In this document: one piece after another, positions 1 through 7,616 of the stretch
How positions within the stretch are numbered: position 1 is the stretch's first letter
Layout of the letters: each line of letters starts with the position of its first letter
NCBI RefSeq assembly: GCF_000972385.1
Contig: NZ_JXTE01000084.1
Location: forward strand, 1 to 30,685
Length of the DNA stretch: 30,685 nt
Origin: Streptomyces sp. WM6386
GTDB taxonomy: Bacteria; Actinomycetota; Actinomycetes; Streptomycetales; Streptomycetaceae
Direction of reading: 5' to 3'
Position numbers and translations under genes: made by a program
Notes under the pieces: generated by a model
What the model was told of the DNA's origin: nothing
Databases searched by the model: none
Seen by the model: the letters and a program-made list of their open reading frames with translations, nothing else

Positions 1-119
1 GAGTCCGAACCGGCTAACGCCACCTGGCCCTGGGTGAACGCGGTGACGCCGGCCCCCGAGCCGCCCCCCTTGTAGTTGCTCTTGCCGCCGGAGCAGGCGC
101 CCGTGAACCCCTTGCCCCA
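1..119 (-). pseudogene. inverted pstS fragment, no start codon
   Basis: Read on the minus strand, this stretch encodes WGKGFTGACSGGKSNYKGGG and continues through GAGVTAFTQGQVALAGSD. That aligns without gaps to PstS residues 72-110 of the intact gene at 378-1502. By eye, 107 of 119 bases match the inverted copy at 591-709. Homology starts abruptly at the Trp72 codon. Upstream on the same strand there is no signal peptide or start, and an in-frame TGA lies near 140. Most of the differences change the amino acid, and ten of twelve put a G on the sense strand. One codon is TTA, which is rare in Streptomyces. It runs off the left edge. It could be a decayed or silent pstS cassette, or a fold-back or assembly artefact at a contig end. 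Confidence 0.7.
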
Positions 120-206
120 CCCCCTGAGCCGCCCCGCTCAACCCGATGGAATGCCCCCGTGTCCTCGACGTAAGCGTTCCGTGACCTAACCGCCCCTTCC
201 GCAGGG

Positions 207-250
207 GTTCACCCGCCGTTCATTTACGCCAGTCGGCGCCTTCACCTGAT
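207..250 (+). promoter_or_regulatory. PHO box (PhoP direct repeats) upstream of pstS
   Basis: Repeats GTTCACCCGCC (207-217) and GTTCATTTACG (218-228) abut with 11-base periodicity. A third, CTTCACCTGAT (240-250), lies exactly two periods further on, and the unit between (229-239) is degenerate. This matches the Streptomyces PhoP direct-repeat unit (core GTTCACC). A TAATTT at 256-261 could be the -10 element, which would put PhoP over the -35 region as expected for activation under phosphate starvation. PhoP binding and the transcription start are inferred. Confidence 0.75.
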
Positions 251-377
251 CTGCCTAATTTCGGCCTTACGCGGTGCGGACCGCTCCTCGGAAGAACACC
301 TCTAAGACGCGTCCGCATCACCCAGTCTTCGCACGCCGCCGGATTCAGGACGGCGGCTCTCGGAAGGAACTCCCTCA

Positions 378-1502
378 GTGAAGCTTCAGCGCAAGAACCG
401 GCGAGCTCTCGCTCTCGGCGCGATCGCCGTCTCCGGCGCCCTGGCCCTCACGGCGTGCGGCTCCGACGACACCGGCACCTCTGACGGCGCGAGCAGCTCC
501 ACCGCCGCCAACAGCTCGATCAAGTGCGACGACGCCAAGGGTCAGCTGCTCGCCGACGGCTCCTCCGCGCAGAAGAACGCGATCGACGCCTGGGTCAAGC
601 AGTTCACGGCCGCCTGCTCCGGCGTCCAGATCAACTACAAGGGCGGCGGCTCCGGCGCCGGCGTCACCGCGTTCACCCAGGGCCAGGTGGCCTTCGCCGG
701 TTCGGACTCCGCGCTGAAGCCCGAAGAGGTCACCGCCTCCAAGTCGGTCTGCAAGGGCGGCCAGGGCATCGACCTCCCGATGGTCGGCGGCCCGATCGCG
801 GTCGGCTTCAACGTCCCGGGCGTGGACAAGCTCGTCCTCAACGCCGAGACGCTCGCCAAGATCTTCGACAGCAAGATCACCAACTGGAACGACAAGGCGA
901 TCAAGGCGCTGAACCCCGACGCCACGCTGCCCGACCTGAAGATCCAGGCGTTCCACCGCTCGGACGAGTCCGGCACCACGGACAACTTCACCAAGTACCT
1001 GATCGCCGCCTCCCCGGCGAACTGGAAGTACGAGGGCGGCAAGGCCTGGCAGGCCAAGGGCGGCCAGTCGGCCTCCGGCTCCTCCGGTGTCGCCCAGCAG
1101 GTCAAGCAGACCTCCGGCGCCATCTCCTACATGGAGCTGTCGTACGCCAAGGACGGCATCGTCCCGGTCACCATCGACACGGGCGCCTCCGCCCCGGTCG
1201 AGGCCACCGTCGAGAACGCCACCAAGGCGATCGCGGCCGCCCAGGTCGTCGGCACCGGCAAGGACCTGTCGCTGAAGCTGGACTACGCGACCAAGGCCGA
1301 CGGCGCCTACCCGATCACCCTGGTCACGTACGAGATCGTCTGCGACAAGGGCAACAAGTCCGACAGCCTGCCCGCCACGAAGGCGTTCCTGCGCTACATC
1401 GCGTCCGAGGACGGTCAGGGTGTGCTCGCCGGCGCCGGCTACGCCCCGATCCCCGACGACATCATCGCCAAGGTCCGCACCACCATCGAGGGCCTGAGCT
1501 GA
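378..1502 (+). CDS. pstS: PstS, phosphate-binding lipoprotein of the Pst ABC importer
   Basis: This is the extracellular lipid-anchored receptor that captures inorganic phosphate and delivers it to the PstCA channel. It has 374 residues and starts at GTG, with GGAAGGA at 362-368 as ribosome site. The signal peptide (KNRRALALGAIAVSGALALTAC) ends in lipobox LTAC, so Cys27 would be the acylated N-terminus. A Ser/Thr/Asn-rich linker follows. Ligand-contact regions typical of PstS are visible: ADGSSAQKNAI near 59, GGGSGAGVTAFTQGQ near 89-103 and RSDESGTTDNF near 195. It is the first gene of pstSCAB, directly behind PHO-box repeats, so phosphate-starvation induction by PhoP is expected. A hairpin just after the stop may hold pstS mRNA above pstCAB. 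Codons 72-111 are duplicated in inverted orientation at the left edge. Confidence 0.97.
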   Translation: MKLQRKNRRALALGAIAVSGALALTACGSDDTGTSDGASSSTAANSSIKCDDAKGQLLADGSSAQKNAIDAWVKQFTAACSGVQINYKGGGSGAGVTAFTQGQVAFAGSDSALKPEEVTASKSVCKGGQGIDLPMVGGPIAVGFNVPGVDKLVLNAETLAKIFDSKITNWNDKAIKALNPDATLPDLKIQAFHRSDESGTTDNFTKYLIAASPANWKYEGGKAWQAKGGQSASGSSGVAQQVKQTSGAISYMELSYAKDGIVPVTIDTGASAPVEATVENATKAIAAAQVVGTGKDLSLKLDYATKADGAYPITLVTYEIVCDKGNKSDSLPATKAFLRYIASEDGQGVLAGAGYAPIPDDIIAKVRTTIEGLS

Positions 1503-1509
1503 TCCCCGC

Positions 1510-1552
1510 GTGCGGTCCGGTCCAGGGCCTGAAACCCCGGACCGGACCGCAC
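1510..1552 (+). promoter_or_regulatory. pstS-pstC intercistronic stem-loop
   Basis: GTGCGGTCCGGTCC (1510-1523) is perfectly complementary to GGACCGGACCGCAC (1539-1552), a 14-bp GC-rich stem seven bases after the pstS stop. There is no T-tract, and pstC follows 61 bases downstream. Its likely role is partial attenuation or 3'-end protection, giving much more binding protein than permease. The structure is seen; the role is inferred. Confidence 0.7.
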
Positions 1553-1613
1553 CGTCCGGTGCACCGCCGCCAGGAGCCGTACAGCCGTACGACTCCGCAG
1601 ACCGGAGAACCCG

Positions 1614-2618
1614 ATGGACACCACACAGATAGCTGACACTCCTCCCCCCGCCCCGCAACCCACCGCGACCGAGCAGAAGGCCGCGGCCCGTGGCGCCACC
1701 CGCCCCGGCGACCGCATCTTCCTCGCCCTGTCCCGCGGTTCGGGCATCTTCCTGCTGGTGATCATGGCCGCGATCGCGGTCTTCCTCACCTACCGCGCGT
1801 CCCTCGCGATCAGCAAGGACGAGGGCAACTTCCTGACCGCCTTCGAGTGGAACACCGGCGTCAACCCGCCGGTCTTCGGCATCGCGGTGCTCGCCTTCGG
1901 CACGGTCGTCTCCTCGATCGTCGCCATGGCCATCGCGGTCCCGATCGCGGTCGCCATCGCGCTGTTCCTCACGCACTACGCCCCGCGCAAGCTCAGCGGC
2001 CCGATCGCCTACGTGATCGACCTGCTGGCCGCCGTCCCGTCCATCGTGTACGGCCTGTGGGGCGCCCTGGTCCTGGTACCGAACATGACCGGCCTCTTCG
2101 GCTGGCTGGACACCTACCTCGGCTGGACCGGCATCTTCTCCTGGCAGGGCGGCGCGCCCCGCTCGATGCTGACCGTCGGCATCCTGCTCGCGATCATGAT
2201 CCTGCCGATCATCACCAACGTCAGCCGTGAGGTCTTCCGGCAGACGCCGAGGATGAACGAGGAGGCGGCCCTGGCGCTCGGCGCCACCCGCTGGGAGGTC
2301 ATCCGCATGTCGGTGATCCCCTTCGGCCGCTCCGGCGTGATCTCCGCCTCGATGCTCGGCCTCGGCCGCGCGCTCGGCGAGACGATGGCCGTGGCCACGG
2401 TGCTCTCCCCGACCTTCGACATCCAGGCCAGCCTGCTCGACCCGGGCGGCGGCACCTTCGCGCAGAACATCGCCAGCAAGTTCGGCGAGGCCACCGAGTT
2501 CGGCCGTGACGCGCTGATCGCCTCCGGTCTGGTCCTGTTCGTCATCACCCTGCTGGTCAACGGCGCGGCCCGCGCGATCATCGCCCGCCGCAAGGAGTAC
2601 TCGGGGGCCAACGCATGA
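1614..2618 (+). CDS. pstC: PstC, phosphate ABC transporter permease
   Basis: This is one of the two membrane subunits that form the phosphate channel of PstSCAB in the plasma membrane. The 334-residue protein starts at ATG with GGAG at 1604-1607. A Pro/Thr-rich cytoplasmic N-terminus is followed by about six hydrophobic segments, the first being IFLLVIMAAIAVFLTY near 45. The EAA cytoplasmic loop that contacts PstB reads NEEAALALGATRWEVIRMSV, near residues 220-239. The PstC-type AAVPSIVYGLWGAL segment precedes it. The gene overlaps pstA by four bases (ATGA), implying translational coupling. It has normal length and is intact. Confidence 0.96.
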   Translation: MDTTQIADTPPPAPQPTATEQKAAARGATRPGDRIFLALSRGSGIFLLVIMAAIAVFLTYRASLAISKDEGNFLTAFEWNTGVNPPVFGIAVLAFGTVVSSIVAMAIAVPIAVAIALFLTHYAPRKLSGPIAYVIDLLAAVPSIVYGLWGALVLVPNMTGLFGWLDTYLGWTGIFSWQGGAPRSMLTVGILLAIMILPIITNVSREVFRQTPRMNEEAALALGATRWEVIRMSVIPFGRSGVISASMLGLGRALGETMAVATVLSPTFDIQASLLDPGGGTFAQNIASKFGEATEFGRDALIASGLVLFVITLLVNGAARAIIARRKEYSGANA

Positions 2619-3661
2619 GCACCGCAACCGTCAGCACCCTGCGCGGTGCCCGTCTGCCCAAGTGGTCCCCGTTCGCCATCGCGGCCGGCTCGATCGCCGT
2701 CGCAGTCGGCATCGGTCTGGGCGCCGGCCTCGACAGCGAGGTCCAGTGGGGCCTGATCGCCGCGATCCTCTTCCTCGTCGGGACCTACGGCATCGCCGCC
2801 CGCGTGGAGGGCCGCCGGCAGGCCAAGGACCGGATCGCCACCTCGCTGGTCTGGGTCTCCTTCCTGATCGCCCTCATCCCCCTGATCTCCCTGATCTGGG
2901 TGACGGTCGCGCGCGGTGTGAAGGTCCTGGACGTCTACTTCCTGACCCACTCCATGGGTGTGGTCGCCGACACCGAGCCGGGCGGCGGCATCTACCACGC
3001 CATCCTCGGCAGCCTCGAGCAGGTCGGCCTCGCCACGGTCATCGCCGCCCCGATCGGTGTGCTCACCGCGATCTACCTGGTGGAGTACGGCCGGGGCAAC
3101 CTCTCCAGGGCCATCACGTTCTTCGTCGACGTCATGACCGGCATCCCGTCGATCGTCGCGGGCCTCTTCATCCTCAGCCTCATGCTGATGTTCGAGATGC
3201 AGCCCTTCGGGTTCGCCGGCTCGCTGGCCCTGGCCATCCTGATGATGCCGGTGGTCGTCCGCTCCACCGAGGAGATGCTCAAGCTCGTCCCGAACGAGCT
3301 GCGCGAGGCCTCCCTCGCCCTGGGCGTCCCGAAGTGGCGCACGATCCTGAAGGTGGTCCTGCCGACCTCGATCGGCGGCATCACGACCGGCGTCATGCTG
3401 GCGGTCGCCCGTATCGCCGGTGAGACCGCTCCGGTTCTGCTGCTGGTGTTCGGTAACCCGTTCATCAACAACAACCCCTTCGAGGGTGCGCAGGCCTCGC
3501 TGCCGCTGTACATCTACCAGCAGTACGCGAACAGCGCGGGCTCCGGAGCGGCGTACGACCGCGCCTGGGCGGCGTCACTGACGCTGATCGCCTTCGTGAT
3601 GATCCTGAACCTGGTGGCCCGCGGCATCGCCCGCTGGAAGGCCCCCAAGACCGGTCGCTGA
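2615..3661 (+). CDS. pstA: PstA, phosphate ABC transporter permease
   Basis: This is the partner permease of PstC. The protein has 348 residues, with its ATG inside the pstC stop (ATGA). Two N-terminal hydrophobic hairpins precede a binding-protein-dependent permease domain, including the MTGIPSIVAGLFIL helix near 172-185. The EAA loop NELREASLALGVPKWRTILK (near 227-246) couples to the ATPase. The last helix precedes a basic tail, ARWKAPKTGR. The order S-C-A-B and the four-base overlap put it in one transcription unit. I see no truncation or unusual codon use. Compared with E. coli PstA, it has the longer N-terminus often seen in actinobacteria. Confidence 0.96.
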   Translation: MSTATVSTLRGARLPKWSPFAIAAGSIAVAVGIGLGAGLDSEVQWGLIAAILFLVGTYGIAARVEGRRQAKDRIATSLVWVSFLIALIPLISLIWVTVARGVKVLDVYFLTHSMGVVADTEPGGGIYHAILGSLEQVGLATVIAAPIGVLTAIYLVEYGRGNLSRAITFFVDVMTGIPSIVAGLFILSLMLMFEMQPFGFAGSLALAILMMPVVVRSTEEMLKLVPNELREASLALGVPKWRTILKVVLPTSIGGITTGVMLAVARIAGETAPVLLLVFGNPFINNNPFEGAQASLPLYIYQQYANSAGSGAAYDRAWAASLTLIAFVMILNLVARGIARWKAPKTGR

Positions 3662-3702
3662 CGCGGCCTCTCGGCGACTGAATCTCTGGAAGTGACGTAA
3701 TC

Positions 3703-4479
3703 ATGGCCAAGCGAATCGACGTAAGCGGACTGACCGCCTACTACGGCTCCCACAAGGCGATCGAGGACATCTCGATGACCGTCGAGCCCCGCTCGGTGAC
3801 GGCCTTCATCGGCCCCTCCGGCTGCGGCAAGTCGACGTTCCTGCGCACCCTGAACCGGATGCACGAGGTCACCCCCGGCGGCCGCGTCGAGGGCAAGGTG
3901 CTCCTGGACGACGAGGACCTGTACGGCACCGGCATCGACCCCGTGTCGGTGCGCCGCGAGGTCGGCATGGTCTTCCAGCGCCCGAACCCCTTCCCCACGA
4001 TGTCGATCTTCGACAACGTGGCGGCGGGCCTGCGCCTGAACGGCTCGTACAAGAAGGCCCAGCTCGCGGACATCGTGGAGAAGTCCCTCAAGGGCGCGAA
4101 CCTCTGGAACGAGGTCAAGGACCGCCTGAACAAGCCGGGCTCGGGCCTGTCCGGCGGACAGCAGCAGCGTCTGTGCATCGCCCGCGCGATCGCGGTCGAG
4201 CCGAACGTCCTGCTGATGGACGAGCCCTGCTCGGCCCTGGACCCCATCTCCACCCTGGCGATCGAGGACCTGATCGGCGAGCTGAAGGAGCGCTTCACGA
4301 TCGTCATCGTGACGCACAACATGCAGCAGGCCGCCCGTGTCTCGGACCGCACGGCGTTCTTCAACCTCGCGGCCGTCGGCCAGCCCGGCAAGCTGATCGA
4401 GATCGACGACACGGAGCGCATCTTCTCCAACCCGTCGGTCCAGGCCACGGAGGACTACATCTCGGGCCGCTTCGGCTAG
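3703..4479 (+). CDS. pstB: PstB, phosphate ABC transporter ATP-binding subunit
   Basis: This cytoplasmic ATPase drives phosphate import through PstCA. It has 258 residues and starts at ATG, 41 bases after the pstA stop, with a GGAAGTGA-type ribosome site upstream. Every ABC motif is visible: Walker [10 protein letters not shown] (37-45), a Q-loop in [20 protein letters not shown], signature LSGGQQQR, Walker B VLLMDEP followed by CSALDP (D-loop), and switch histidine in IVTHNMQQA. The RPNPFP Q-loop is characteristic of PstB. It is the last gene of the operon, and a strong terminator follows. No phoU lies directly downstream; the DUF47 (PhoU-like) gene is in the divergent PiT operon nearby. Confidence 0.97.
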   Translation: MAKRIDVSGLTAYYGSHKAIEDISMTVEPRSVTAFIGPSGCGKSTFLRTLNRMHEVTPGGRVEGKVLLDDEDLYGTGIDPVSVRREVGMVFQRPNPFPTMSIFDNVAAGLRLNGSYKKAQLADIVEKSLKGANLWNEVKDRLNKPGSGLSGGQQQRLCIARAIAVEPNVLLMDEPCSALDPISTLAIEDLIGELKERFTIVIVTHNMQQAARVSDRTAFFNLAAVGQPGKLIEIDDTERIFSNPSVQATEDYISGRFG

Positions 4480-4541
4480 ACCGGCACCCGACGAAGACCC
4501 CTCGCGGTGCTGCATGGCGGTGCCACCGCGAGGACGAAAAA

Positions 4542-4574
4542 GGGCCCGCCCCCTGGTTCCCGGGGGGCGGGCCC
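4542..4574. terminator. bidirectional terminator between pstB and the secreted-protein gene
   Basis: GGGCCCGCCCCC (4542-4553) pairs perfectly with GGGGGCGGGCCC (4563-4574) around a nine-base loop. AAAAA precedes it and GTTTCGT follows, so it can end transcripts from both convergent sides: pstB from the left and the minus-strand gene at 4593-5015 from the right. Confidence 0.85.
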
Positions 4575-4592
4575 GTTTCGTACGGTCGGCGG

Positions 4593-5015
4593 TTACGCGA
4601 CGCCGTCGGCGTAGGCCGTCTTCCAGCCGCTGCAGGTGTCCGAGACCACGACGCCGTCGTTGCGGAGGCAGACCCTGATGTAGAGCGTGGCCGACTCGGC
4701 GAAGTCCTCGTCGGACGTCACACAGGTGTTGAAGCCGTTGCCGTTGTACTTGGAGTGGACGGTGCCGGAGCTGCCGACCTTCCAGTACCCGAGGACACCG
4801 GCCCCGTCGGTCGAGTTGTCGCAGATGTGGAAGGAGTCGTCGTCCGTGTAGAAGGCCTCCGAGCCCGCGGACGACGCGTAGTCACCGGACCGGTAGGTCG
4901 ACACGCTGTAGATCTCGGTCGCCGCGGAGGCCGGCGCGGCCACGTAGAGCATGGTGGCCGCCGCTGCGCCCACCGCTCCCGCGCCGGACAGCAGACGCCT
5001 GCTGAGAGTGTTCAT
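4593..5015 (-). CDS. small secreted protein with four cysteines, function unknown
   Basis: This is a 140-residue protein. I chose the ATG at 5015 because a purine-rich GAAGGGGG site precedes it by a normal distance and a classical signal peptide begins there (MNTLSRRLLSGAGAVGAAAA), with likely cleavage after APASA. The open frame extends upstream to about 5072, but that extension would spoil the signal peptide. The mature part (about 110 residues) is rich in Ser, Thr, Tyr and Asp and has four cysteines (HIC, NTC, RVC, DTC), which suggests two disulfides in a small extracellular beta-rich domain. I recognise no catalytic motif. It is a single-gene unit facing pstB, with nothing linking it to phosphate except position. 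Confidence 0.82.
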   Translation of the reverse strand: MNTLSRRLLSGAGAVGAAAATMLYVAAPASAATEIYSVSTYRSGDYASSAGSEAFYTDDDSFHICDNSTDGAGVLGYWKVGSSGTVHSKYNGNGFNTCVTSDEDFAESATLYIRVCLRNDGVVVSDTCSGWKTAYADGVA

Positions 5016-5118
5016 GAGAAATCCCCCTTCTCGAACATGCGTTCGTAGAACACGTGATCCCCAAGGTCTCACGAAAGGGGTGGGAGCGTCGGGTGTTTTT
5101 TCAACTACTTGACCACGC

Positions 5119-6117
5119 TCACAGGAACGCCAGATTCACGACCCCGAACACACCCGCCGCGACCAGCGCCGCAGCCGGCATGGTGATGAACCAGCCCAGG
5201 ATGATGTTCTTCGCGACACCCCACCGCACGGCGTTCACCCGCTTCGTCGCACCCACGCCCATGATCGCCGAGGTGATGACATGGGTCGTCGAGATCGGCG
5301 CGTGGAACATGAAGGCGGTGGTGAACATGATCCCCGCGCCCGTGGTCTCCGCGGCGAAGCCCTGCGGCGGGTCCAGCTCGATGATCTTCCGCCCGAGGGT
5401 CCGCATGATCCGCCAGCCGCCCGCGTACGTGCCGAGCGACAGCATCACCGCACAGGCGATCTTGACCCACACCGGAATCGGGTCGCCCGCGTCCTCGACA
5501 TCGGCGATGACGAGCGCCATCACCACGATGCCCATCGTCTTCTGCGCGTCCTGCAGACCATGACCGAGGGCCATACCGGCCGCGGACACGGTCTGCGCGA
5601 TCCGGAAACCGCGCTTGGCCTTGTGCGGGTTGGACTTCCGGAACATCCACATGATCGCGACCATCACCAGATAGCCGGTGACGATACCGACGATCGGCGA
5701 CAGGAACATCGGGATGACGATCTTCTCGAGCACCCCGGACCAGATCACATCGATCCCGCCCGCGAGCGCCGCTCCCACCATGCCGCCGAACAGCGCGTGC
5801 GAGGACGACGAGGGCAGACCGAAGTACCAGGTGACCAGGTTCCAGACGATCGCGCCGACGAGGGCGGCGAAGAGGATCCACATCCCCCTGTTGCCGTGCG
5901 GCGTCTCGATCAGGCCCTCACTCACGGTCTTGGCGATCCCGCTGCCGAGGAACGCACCCGCGAGGTTCATCACGGCCGCCATCGCGAGCGCGGCCCGCGG
6001 GGTCAGCGCCCGCGTGGAGACCGAGGTCGCGATCGCGTTGGCCGAATCATGGAAACCATTGGTGTACGTGAAGCCGAGCGCGACGCCGATGGTCACGATC
6101 AGAGCAAAGGTGTCCAC
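5119..6117 (-). CDS. pitH1: PiT-family low-affinity inorganic phosphate transporter
   Basis: This is a proton- (or metal-phosphate-) coupled secondary transporter in the plasma membrane that imports phosphate when it is plentiful. It has 332 residues with about nine to ten hydrophobic helices. The duplicated PiT signature is present: GFTYTNGFHDSANAIATSVS near residues 15-34, and a second half around APISTTHVITSAIMGVGATK near the C-terminus. FGLPSSSSHALFGGMVGAAL lies between them. It is co-transcribed behind the DUF47 gene with a five-base gap. The symbol follows the S. coelicolor pitH1 position beside pst; family membership is certain and the symbol less so. In that species the gene is expressed oppositely to pst. 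Confidence 0.9.
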   Translation of the reverse strand: MDTFALIVTIGVALGFTYTNGFHDSANAIATSVSTRALTPRAALAMAAVMNLAGAFLGSGIAKTVSEGLIETPHGNRGMWILFAALVGAIVWNLVTWYFGLPSSSSHALFGGMVGAALAGGIDVIWSGVLEKIVIPMFLSPIVGIVTGYLVMVAIMWMFRKSNPHKAKRGFRIAQTVSAAGMALGHGLQDAQKTMGIVVMALVIADVEDAGDPIPVWVKIACAVMLSLGTYAGGWRIMRTLGRKIIELDPPQGFAAETTGAGIMFTTAFMFHAPISTTHVITSAIMGVGATKRVNAVRWGVAKNIILGWFITMPAAALVAAGVFGVVNLAFL

Positions 6118-6122
6118 GTGGT

Positions 6123-6743
6123 TCAGGACTCCTTGACCGCGATGGTCTCCACGGTGTTGGCGACGTGTTCGAACGCGTCGGCCGCCTCTTCCAGTACGTC
6201 CACGATCTGCTTGAGCTTCAGCACCTCGATGGCCTCGTACTTGCCGTTGAAGAGCATGGCGAGCAGCTTGCGGTGGATCTGGTCGGCCTGGTTCTCCAGC
6301 CGGTTGACCTCGATCCAGTACTCGGTGAGGTTGTCCATGGTCCGCAGGTTCGGCATGGCCTCGGCGGTGAGCTCGGCGGCCCGCGCCAACACCTCGATCT
6401 GCTGCTCGACGCCCTTGGGGAGCTCCTCGACGTTGTAGAGGACGACCAGGTCGACGGCCTCCTCCATGAAGTCCATGATGTCGTCGAGGGACGACGCGAG
6501 GTTGTAGATGTCCTCACGGTCGAACGGCGTGATGAACGAGGAGTTCAGCTGGTGGAAGATCGCGTGCGTGGCATCGTCACCTGCGTGTTCCGCGGCCCGC
6601 ATACGCTCTGCGATCTCGGCCCGGCCGGCGGTGTCCGCCCCGAGCAGTTCCATGAGGAGCTTCGAGCCCGTGACGATGTTGTCCGCGGATGCGGCGAACA
6701 TGTCGTAGAAGCTCGTCTCCCTGGGGGTCAGACGAAAGCGCAC
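6123..6743 (-). CDS. DUF47 / PhoU-like protein, PiT-associated
   Basis: This 206-residue soluble all-alpha protein belongs to the DUF47 (PhoU_div) family, usually found directly upstream of PiT transporters and thought to modulate them. The GTG start at 6743 has GAGG a few bases upstream. The N-terminal MRFRLTPRETSFYDMFAASA is typical. The acidic ExxxD-type metal-binding repeats of PhoU-like helical bundles appear as FDREDIYNLASSLDDIMDFM near 94-113 and in the matching C-terminal half (LKQIVDVLEEAADAFEHVAN). It is the first gene of a two-gene minus-strand operon. It corresponds to the 'pap' gene beside pitH1 in S. coelicolor, as I recall it. Confidence 0.9.
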   Translation of the reverse strand: MRFRLTPRETSFYDMFAASADNIVTGSKLLMELLGADTAGRAEIAERMRAAEHAGDDATHAIFHQLNSSFITPFDREDIYNLASSLDDIMDFMEEAVDLVVLYNVEELPKGVEQQIEVLARAAELTAEAMPNLRTMDNLTEYWIEVNRLENQADQIHRKLLAMLFNGKYEAIEVLKLKQIVDVLEEAADAFEHVANTVETIAVKES

Positions 6744-6778
6744 AAGGGGTCCTCGGGGTGCATGGGTTTCGGTCAGGC

Positions 6779-6795
6779 TGATGCTAAGTGCATCA
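6779..6795. promoter_or_regulatory. inverted repeat upstream of the DUF47-PiT operon
   Basis: TGATGC (6779-6784) and GCATCA (6790-6795) form perfect six-base arms around TAAGT, 36 bases from the DUF47 start. Its position fits an operator or promoter element for the minus-strand operon. No recognisable PHO box lies here. No regulator is assigned. Confidence 0.35.
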
Positions 6796-6897
6796 TCCGG
6801 CCACGGCTAATGGGCCGTCCCCCAGTGTCGCCCATCAGGCAGAGTGGTCGGCACGGGGGCCTTCCGCAGGCCCTATACCCGCCAAAGTTGGGTACGA

Positions 6898-6916
6898 TAT
6901 ACCCGGTAGGGGTATA
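6898..6916. promoter_or_regulatory. CsoR operator (copper box)
   Basis: TATACCCGGTAGGGGTATA has perfect seven-base arms (6898-6904 and 6910-6916) around GGTAG. It closely resembles the ATACCC...GGGTAT operator of Streptomyces CsoR. It lies 39 bases before the csoR start, as expected for autorepression relieved by Cu(I). A weaker TACCC...GGGTA pair sits just upstream at 6876-6894. Confidence 0.8.
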
Positions 6917-6955
6917 TGTCTGCCCTCAGATTGGCCCGCAGATGTGGAGGACGCG

Positions 6956-7297
6956 ATGACGACCACCGAGGCCGGCGCGGAAGTGCCCTCCGCGGAGACG
7001 GACCACGACCACGGGGTGCACGGCTACCACAAGCAGAAGGACGAGCACCTCAAGCGCCTGCGCCGCATCGAGGGCCAGATCCGCGGTCTTCAGCGCATGG
7101 TGGACGAGGACGTCTACTGCATCGACATACTCACGCAGGTGTCCGCCTCCACCAAGGCCCTGCAGTCCTTCGCCCTGCAGCTGCTGGAGGAACACCTGCG
7201 GCACTGCGTCGCGGACGCGGCCCTCAAGGGCGGCGAGGAGATCGACGCGAAGGTGGAAGAGGCGACGAAGGCGATCGGCCGACTGCTGCGGACGTGA
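6956..7297 (+). CDS. csoR: CsoR, Cu(I)-sensing transcriptional repressor
   Basis: This all-helical repressor of the CsoR/RcnR (DUF156) family releases DNA when Cu(I) binds. It has 113 residues. I chose the ATG at 6956 because GGAGG lies at 6946-6950; an in-frame ATG at 6788 would run through the operator. The Cu(I) ligand set is complete: Cys55 (DVYCIDIL), His80 and Cys84 (EEHLRHC), with the same spacing as Cys75/His100/Cys104 in S. lividans CsoR. KRLRRIEGQIRGLQRMV is the conserved DNA-binding helix. The His-rich N-terminus (DHDHGVHGYH) may add metal affinity. No copZ/copA genes are adjacent, so its other targets lie elsewhere. Confidence 0.93.
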   Translation: MTTTEAGAEVPSAETDHDHGVHGYHKQKDEHLKRLRRIEGQIRGLQRMVDEDVYCIDILTQVSASTKALQSFALQLLEEHLRHCVADAALKGGEEIDAKVEEATKAIGRLLRT

Positions 7298-7339
7298 GAC
7301 GGACACCGACGGACGACTGAGGGGACGCCCCCGGGCGGC

Positions 7340-7519
7340 TCACGCTCCGGAGGCGTCCTCGCGCTCCTGGGCCACTTTCAGCACCTCGTCGATGCTCTCA
7401 AGGCTGAGCCTGTCCTCGTGAGCGGCCGAGGCCGCGATGATCAGGTCTCCGCACAGCTCGATCTCGGCGAGGGCCACGTGGTCCTGAACTGCCGTACCGC
7501 CGACCGGAGCCACGTGCAT
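7340..7519 (-). CDS. small conserved acidic protein, function unknown
   Basis: This 59-residue ORF is read from ATG 7519, which has AAGAGG upstream; the frame stays open to about 7582 but loses the ribosome site. The sequence starts MHVAPVGGTAVQDHVALAEI and ends in an acidic helix with VLKVAQEREDASGA. There is no signal peptide or membrane segment. I remember similar short ORFs next to csoR in Streptomyces but know of no function. It is convergent with csoR. Codon bias is normal for the genome, which supports real coding. Confidence 0.65.
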   Translation of the reverse strand: MHVAPVGGTAVQDHVALAEIELCGDLIIAASAAHEDRLSLESIDEVLKVAQEREDASGA

Positions 7520-7583
7520 CACCTCTTCTCTGCCGTCACCGCTTCCTAGAGTAGGGAGCGGCCTACGCACCGCGCATGGCACG

Positions 7584-7608
7584 GACGGGCTAGTTCTTGA
7601 CGCCCGTC
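7584..7608 (-). terminator. hairpin downstream of the lipoprotein gene
   Basis: GACGGGC (7584-7590) pairs with GCCCGTC (7602-7608), loop of 11, just after the stop of the minus-strand lipoprotein gene. There is no clear T-tract. It is a plausible Streptomyces-type terminator, with modest confidence. Confidence 0.4.
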
Positions 7609-7616
7609 ACGGCTGC

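Noticed and set aside
375..2627. 750-codon open frame on the minus strand across pstS and pstC
   Set aside because: It is antisense to two complete Pst genes; its protein is Gly/Arg/Asp-rich repeats without domains, the usual shadow of high-GC coding DNA.
4882..5064. Alternative minus-strand starts for the small secreted protein
   Set aside because: Upstream starts would place extra residues before a complete signal peptide and lack a ribosome site.
7323..7358. GGACGCC/GGCGTCC pair as a csoR terminator
   Set aside because: The 22-base loop and location inside the end of the next gene make it weak; no T-tract.
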